From Marchantia polymorpha subsp. ruderalis (Eukaryota; Streptophyta; Marchantiopsida; Marchantiales; Marchantiaceae), in NCBI GenBank assembly GCA_037833965.1, contig AP031355.1:12487501-12551500 (forward strand): DNA of 64,000 nucleotides. The letters are read 5' to 3'. Under the pieces are notes generated by a model. It worked only from the letters and a program-made list of their open reading frames with translations, was not told where the DNA came from and did no database searches. A program made the position numbers and the translations under genes. Numbering within the stretch: position 1 is the stretch's first letter; each line of letters begins with the position of its first letter. This document shows, one piece after another, positions 58,813-64,000 of the stretch.

Positions 58813-61800
58813 GATCCCTAATTAAGGATCTTGGTAGTGGTCGATTATCACTGGAAATTCACATCTGTTGTCTATGGGTTGAAGCCTCATATGCGTGTGC
58901 TTTGAATTACAACTAGGAAACTGAGCTTTGAGGATTTCAAAATCGCCCAGTGTCGGGCATCTGCTAGCAAAATTCCGATCCCACTGTCTCCTTGTATATC
59001 TGTGGCTCCCTTTTCTATTTGAGCAAATTTTTTGCTTCATTTGTAACCGAAGGCGCTTCAAGAGTTGTTGTGCTCTACATGGGACATCAAACCTGCTTAG
59101 CCGGATTATACGCTTCACGAAATTGAACGATTCATCTGTACCACATGCCTTCGGTATATAATTGATATTGGAAATGTGATTGGCGAGAAGGGCGATCGTA
59201 TGAACCTTGCAGTCTCTATTTATTTCAGTGATGAGTTCTCCTGGTCCCATCCTCTAAGCCTGTAAACATCTTGTTTACAGGATGTTCCTATTTTTTCGCG
59301 AATGGATTTCCTAATGTGTTCAGTAAAATCAATTCCGTCTCTTCTGCTACACTCGATATTGCTCAACTAAACTTGTCTAAAATCCTGATCCGAAAGTTTC
59401 TGCTCATCATTTACGTCCATGGGCATCTTCAACCGATAAACATATTTTCCAGCAACCTGTCCTTGAAATGCAGAATGTTTCTGCCATGCGCGTGTTTAAA
59501 GATTCGGAACGAAGGAATAGCTATAGAAACGAGTCTTTTGAACCAATGAAGATTCCCAACATTCTCGAAATCCTCGTGGACTCTTAGGGAGTATGCCACT
59601 TAAGACTGTTGCTGCTTTTTTATCCAGACGTTCCAGATTGCGTTAATCCAAGCCAAGCATGTTTTATTTATATAGGCTGTTGAGTCTTCTGAAATACTGT
59701 ACCCTGGAATGGGTTGAAGCAGTACACGGTGCCGACACGCACCAGTTGAGTGTTCACGCACACAGCTCCTAAAGCAGTCAAACTATATGCCTTTACCCGG
59801 CGTCTCGAGGACATCAAGCTAGTCGAGGGCGAGCAGCTTCGAGCGCCGAGAAGGACGATGATTCTAGTGTAGCTGTTTCCAAGATCATTGTCGTCAAAGT
59901 ATAAAACTTAAATGGAAGTCGGGTAAACCGAGTATAGGAGAAAGGATCGGAAGACCCGATCACCTCTCACAGTCATTCAACCATGTGGCTAGCCTTAGGA
60001 GACAACTTCAGTTTCATCCACGTACGGCTTTCTGAGGATCTTACCGTCCTTTTTGCTAAACATTTCTTACTTTCCGAAGGGTAGAATGGGAAAAGAATGA
60101 TATTTCATTTGAGAGGCAGTATAATATGAAGAAGGGATAGTAGCTATATTAACAAGAAGTGCAATTAATGCCAAAGACCAAGTGCTTGTAAATTTCTGAC
60201 AGTCACAAGTATCTCCTACAGTACATCAGACAAGTGTAATGGCCAAATCAGACACAAATCAGACTTGAGCCAGCCACTCAGAAACACCGCATTGCGTGCT
60301 CATTGAACATATCGTGGTGGCTCAACAGATATTTCTTGAAAGATCTATTTTTTATTGCTCAGCTGAAGAGAAGTATGTAGGATAATGTCATCAGTGTTGC
60401 AGTGGAGAAAGCAAAAACATAAATGGCGAGGAAGAGGGATTACTGGCCAAATGCATCGTCTCCTTCCTGGCAAGCATAGTAACGCATGATGTTGTACCAG
60501 AGGAAACGTCCGATCGCAAACGGTGACAATGACTGAATTGAGTTGAGATCAAGGCTTCTTGTTAAACACCAAAGCGGCTAGTACACGATGAAGGTCATAG
60601 CCGTTGACGTGTTGCGCCGAAGTAGACGAACATGCGTGCCGTAGGAATCTGAGTCGTGACATCTGATTGGCTCTCGTCCTTGCAAACAGTGAATAATCAG
60701 AAGTCACTCACAGACCTATTGACATTGACGTCCAATTAATACCCTGATCTTTTAGGTAAATTTTCGTGGAGACAAGGATGGAATGAAGCTGTACTATTAT
60801 GAATCGTCAAAGTGACAAGGAATTCATACCGAGTGGAAATACCGAGCCAATTTACAATGGACAAAGTGCGGCAAAAGCTTGCGGCAATATTTGAATCTTA
60901 CTTCACATTGTTATTAGATCTTATGTTTCTAACTCTCATGTCATTTCCCATACTTTGAGTTCACGAAACCAAAGGTAGTGCTCTTAACATTGCACTCATG
61001 GTTGTTGGTGTTTTATTGTACATACTATAACAGAAAGCGGAACTAATTGAACCATTTGATGCATGCAAAGTATTGACCTTGAAACATATGTAAGACTCTA
61101 TGAAGGAAGTTTGAACTTGTAAACTTCTTGTAGAAAATAATTTCATTTTGCTCTTTGTAATTCCATCCCCATCGGCCTTATTTCTTGGATACACTAGTGA
61201 AGGAAGGGACACGTGTAAGAGCCAGGTCAAAAGTTTGGCTCATATATATCGATATGGAGAACAGTCAGATAGCCACAAAGATCCCCTGTATGATGAACTT
61301 CATGATGTTTTGGGTCTTCTGTTACTCTTCAACAACTCGACCTCTGATTTGAGTCGTTATAAGTCTTTGTGATTCATGCCTGGGCATGAATCAAAACATA
61401 TACTGTAACCATCCAAGTTTGACTGTTTTCATCCCTAACATGGTGTCTAAGACCACTTGTATTTCAAATTTTAATCTCCAGTTTTCCTGCGGTTGCGGTT
61501 CGGTTTAAATATTCCAAGAACCAATAAGAAATCCACATTCTAGATGTTCCAAGATTAAATATATCCTGCATTACCACTAAAACTTATCTCGTTTGGGTCA
61601 CACTGCATCTCGTTTTGGTCGAGCACATGCCGGGAACCGATCATGAAAATGATTGATTTAACTAATTAGATTCCCTGATTACAGATTTGGGCGTCGCTCT
61701 GACTGCTGGTTTCGATCTCTTTCTAAGAACTTCTCACTGCCTCGAAAACGGTAATCAAGAATTAACAAAGTAGAGAGTGGGGCATAACTCGGCAAAGGAA
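58813..61800. other. 3' flank of the DUF1749 gene, no gene seen
   Basis: The 3' UTR begins here. A 142-codon minus-strand frame (59250-58822) lies antisense to it and shows no domain. Nothing else is supported up to about 61.8 kb. Confidence 0.4.
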
Positions 61801-62025
61801 GCCTTACTGAATGAGGTCGGGCTGTACGTTCTTTATTTGTCATGCTGTTGTGGGTGGTCTGAGCATGTTAAAGTTCGTTCTCATCACATACTTCAGTGCC
61901 CGCGGATATGACCTCCAAAATCAGCCAGTCAGGACTCCGAAGGGCTCGTACACCTGCTTCTTACCGTACGGCTCTCTGTTCCTCTCCTGCGCAGTCCTAA
62001 TTTAGTTGCTTTTACCACTTCACAG

Positions 62026-62109
62026 GTGTGCATGTGGGTTGAGGTTCTGCCATCAACTGCCAACGATTGCTCACATGCGTTTATCCGATTTTATGCTCGT
62101 GGAAATCAG
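62026..62109 (+). CDS. Possible internal exon of an unrecognised gene
   Basis: A CACAG acceptor precedes 84 bases in phase 0 that read VCMWVEVLPSTANDCSHAFI and RFYARGNQ and end at CAG/GTCTTC. The peptide is gene-like. Frames upstream (61811-62005, with GYDLQNQPVRTPKGSYTCFL) and downstream (63024-63222, between a CAG acceptor and a GTAAGT donor) could be further exons. I recognise none of them and cannot confirm that they join. Confidence 0.25.
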
Positions 62110-64000
62110 GTCTTCCGGATTAGCAACCCAGTTCAGCTATTGTCGCTAGTTAACAACCTCCGCCAGGCGAATGCGAATAGTCGAGATCGGTGGAGCAACG
62201 TCTGTAGAGGATTATACGACCTTGCAAGTTGTCAAATGTATTCAGTCAGGGGTCTGCCATGGAGGCTTCGGTACGGTTTTATGGTTAGGAACGCTGTTAG
62301 GGTTTGACATGTCATCTTGCTTCGACTTCGGACCGAGGTCAACCGCAGACTATCCTCTAGATGGATAGTTTTTGTCGTTGGTTGACAGCTGCGTTCAGCT
62401 GGGAAATGCCTTCTTATCACAGCTAGGAGGAAGAAGGCAGGATTGTTTGAGTTTCCGAGAAACGCAATGATGAAGAATGGTTGAAGATGTGACAATGCAG
62501 TATGCAAGCAATCTCGGAACATGTCATGATCAATTATAGTGACGTAAGATACAGTATCCCAAAGTATCCGTATGGAATGTTTCTACCAGCTCCTTTGTTC
62601 ATACTCTCTGACTGCACGGCCGGTTCCACGGTCGAAGGAAGAGCTCTTAAGTCAGGCACCAACTAATAGCGGCGAGGTAAGTTTTGAAAGAAAGTGTGTT
62701 GTTTTATGTTGGCTCACTGTCTTTGCCGGCAACGTGCTTCTTGCCACTGGATTCCGTGACATGGTTAGTCCTTCCTCTAACTAATAATATCCGATCCTTC
62801 CGTCACACAGAACGTACTCGCTCGCTTTATCTTCCGGAAAGCTTTTCCAGAGTCTGGTCATGCACCGTACGAACGATGACAAGAGCATGAATGCCAATAA
62901 AGACAGGGCAGACGATATTATCGAGAGACTGGGCGTCTCCTCCTCTCTAGATTCGTGCACTCTCGCTCTTCTCAGGACAACGCATGCATAGTTACTAACC
63001 AACTGCCCCCTCCTCATCGACAGCGTGGACTTTCGCTTTGATCCACTTGAATCTCCACCATCGCCTGGCATGCAGTGTTGGTTAAGGCCGGGTAATTCTC
63101 TCGACTTCCGATTCGTACTCTTCGGCACATTTCGGATTAATCGTCAGCTTGGACCACACCACAATTTTTGTAGAAGCAGAGATTTTTTAGCCACGTCCAG
63201 CCTAAGTACCGGAGAAATGATGGTAAGTACGGGATAATCTGTGAGGATCAAGGGTTTGTGATATGAATAGGTCGAGGGTGGCTGGCATCTACCGTATGGA
63301 ACATTCTAGCCTCCTGCAGTACCTATCTTTGAGTGCTTGCGGCTAGGTTTCCCTACTGCTTTGTACTGGATACGCAAGGGAGCATTCTTTGCAGAGAAGA
63401 TCACAATGAGACGTTGTGCTCACTCCGCCTATCTAACGGTTTGGTTGCAATGGAGTTGAAATTATGAACTTTAAATTCTCCTATTGCCACAATGATCGTG
63501 CTGCAAATTTCGACCAATAAATGAGAAGCCCATAAGTAAGCTGGTAGCGCCACTGCCACCCTAACTGGGACTTTGGCAAAATTCGGTGGAGATGCTAGAG
63601 AACCGCTAAATCTGGGGATTATCGAAGAGTGCTAACGGCAGAGGTTACTTACCTACTGAATGCATTCAACTTGAATGGTTATTTGGCACGAGTTTGGCGC
63701 TTGGTCACTTAATGAGGTCTCCACGGTAACAAAGTCTGACCCGTAAACATTCGTTTGTTCCAGAAGAAATGCGAATTGGAAGAGCCGGACGTTCGGAACG
63801 ACAGGTCTGGTGGCTTGACTTGACAGAATGCAATATAAGAGCCAAGCGGCGACACACCAACCAGCAGGCGAGGTGAGACAGGAAGGGGAAACATGCCCAG
63901 GAGCAGAGGAAGTTTGAAATCCATCTAATTTAATTTCCACTCTCAGTTTTACTGTGGGCGTTCTGTGAGATTTGGTCTCGGGAGATCTTGGGTTTATCCG
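62110..64000. other. Right end, only weak exon candidates
   Basis: A possible exon at 63024-63222 (VDFRFDPLESPPSPGMQCWL onward) has consensus borders. The minus-strand ORFs of 115 and 95 codons (63128-62781 and 63940-63653) have no recognisable domain. Confidence 0.3.

Noticed and set aside
58822-59250. 142-codon minus-strand ORF behind the hydrolase gene
   Set aside because: Antisense to the probable 3' UTR, no recognisable domain. An antisense gene cannot be excluded.
1-64000. CRISPR arrays, bacterial operons, integrons or phage
   Set aside because: Spliced genes, a plant tRNA and plant repeats show nuclear plant DNA; the only regular array (82-bp units) has no spacers.

Overview
The window looks like nuclear DNA of a land plant, most likely a bryophyte such as a liverwort. 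The evidence is a plant-type tRNA-Tyr(GUA) gene with a short intron, split genes with short exons and consensus GT-AG introns, a tonoplast-type aquaporin relic, a secreted plant leucine-rich-repeat protein, a DUF1749-type alpha/beta hydrolase gene and a decayed non-LTR retrotransposon. There are no prokaryotic operons, and most long ORFs are chance. The liverwort suggestion also rests on my unverified memory of coiled-coil ORF families like the one seen here.

Left part (1-17.7 kb). A Ser-rich C-terminal tail ends at 186. A gene-poor, partly AT-rich stretch follows. A short-chain dehydrogenase gene runs from 6361 to 10188; one central exon is broken. A tRNA-Tyr gene lies on the minus strand at 11422-11507. 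From about 13.9 to 16.67 kb lies copy 1 of a dispersed coiled-coil element, cut by a 5'-truncated LINE fragment. A frameshifted tonoplast-intrinsic-protein pseudogene follows at 16.8-17.6 kb.

Middle part (17.7-34.3 kb). A non-coding tract holds a diverged tandem duplication (about 21.4-23.4 and 25.0-27.3 kb) whose two copies share a hairpin. A secreted LRR protein gene lies on the minus strand (30074 to 28306). Its signal peptide is in a different frame from its repeat domain. Minus-strand exon-like pieces at 30.7-34.2 kb include a probable membrane anchor, but I do not recognise the protein.

Right part (34.3-64 kb). A 5'-truncated LINE with reverse transcriptase lies at 34.87-36.84 kb. Tails of the same family occur elsewhere. 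A small secreted-protein gene lies on the minus strand at 40.06-40.51 kb. Four 82-bp tandem repeats lie at 43.99-44.31 kb. Copy 2 of the coiled-coil element lies on the minus strand at 45.99-48.64 kb, also hit by a LINE tail. After an AT-rich desert (49.56-52.98 kb) comes a complete nine-exon DUF1749 hydrolase gene (54088-58812). The last 5 kb hold only weak exon candidates.

The genes do not form a pathway. The most unusual content is the dispersed coiled-coil element, the duplicated hairpin locus and the LINE family with a short repeated 3' tail.
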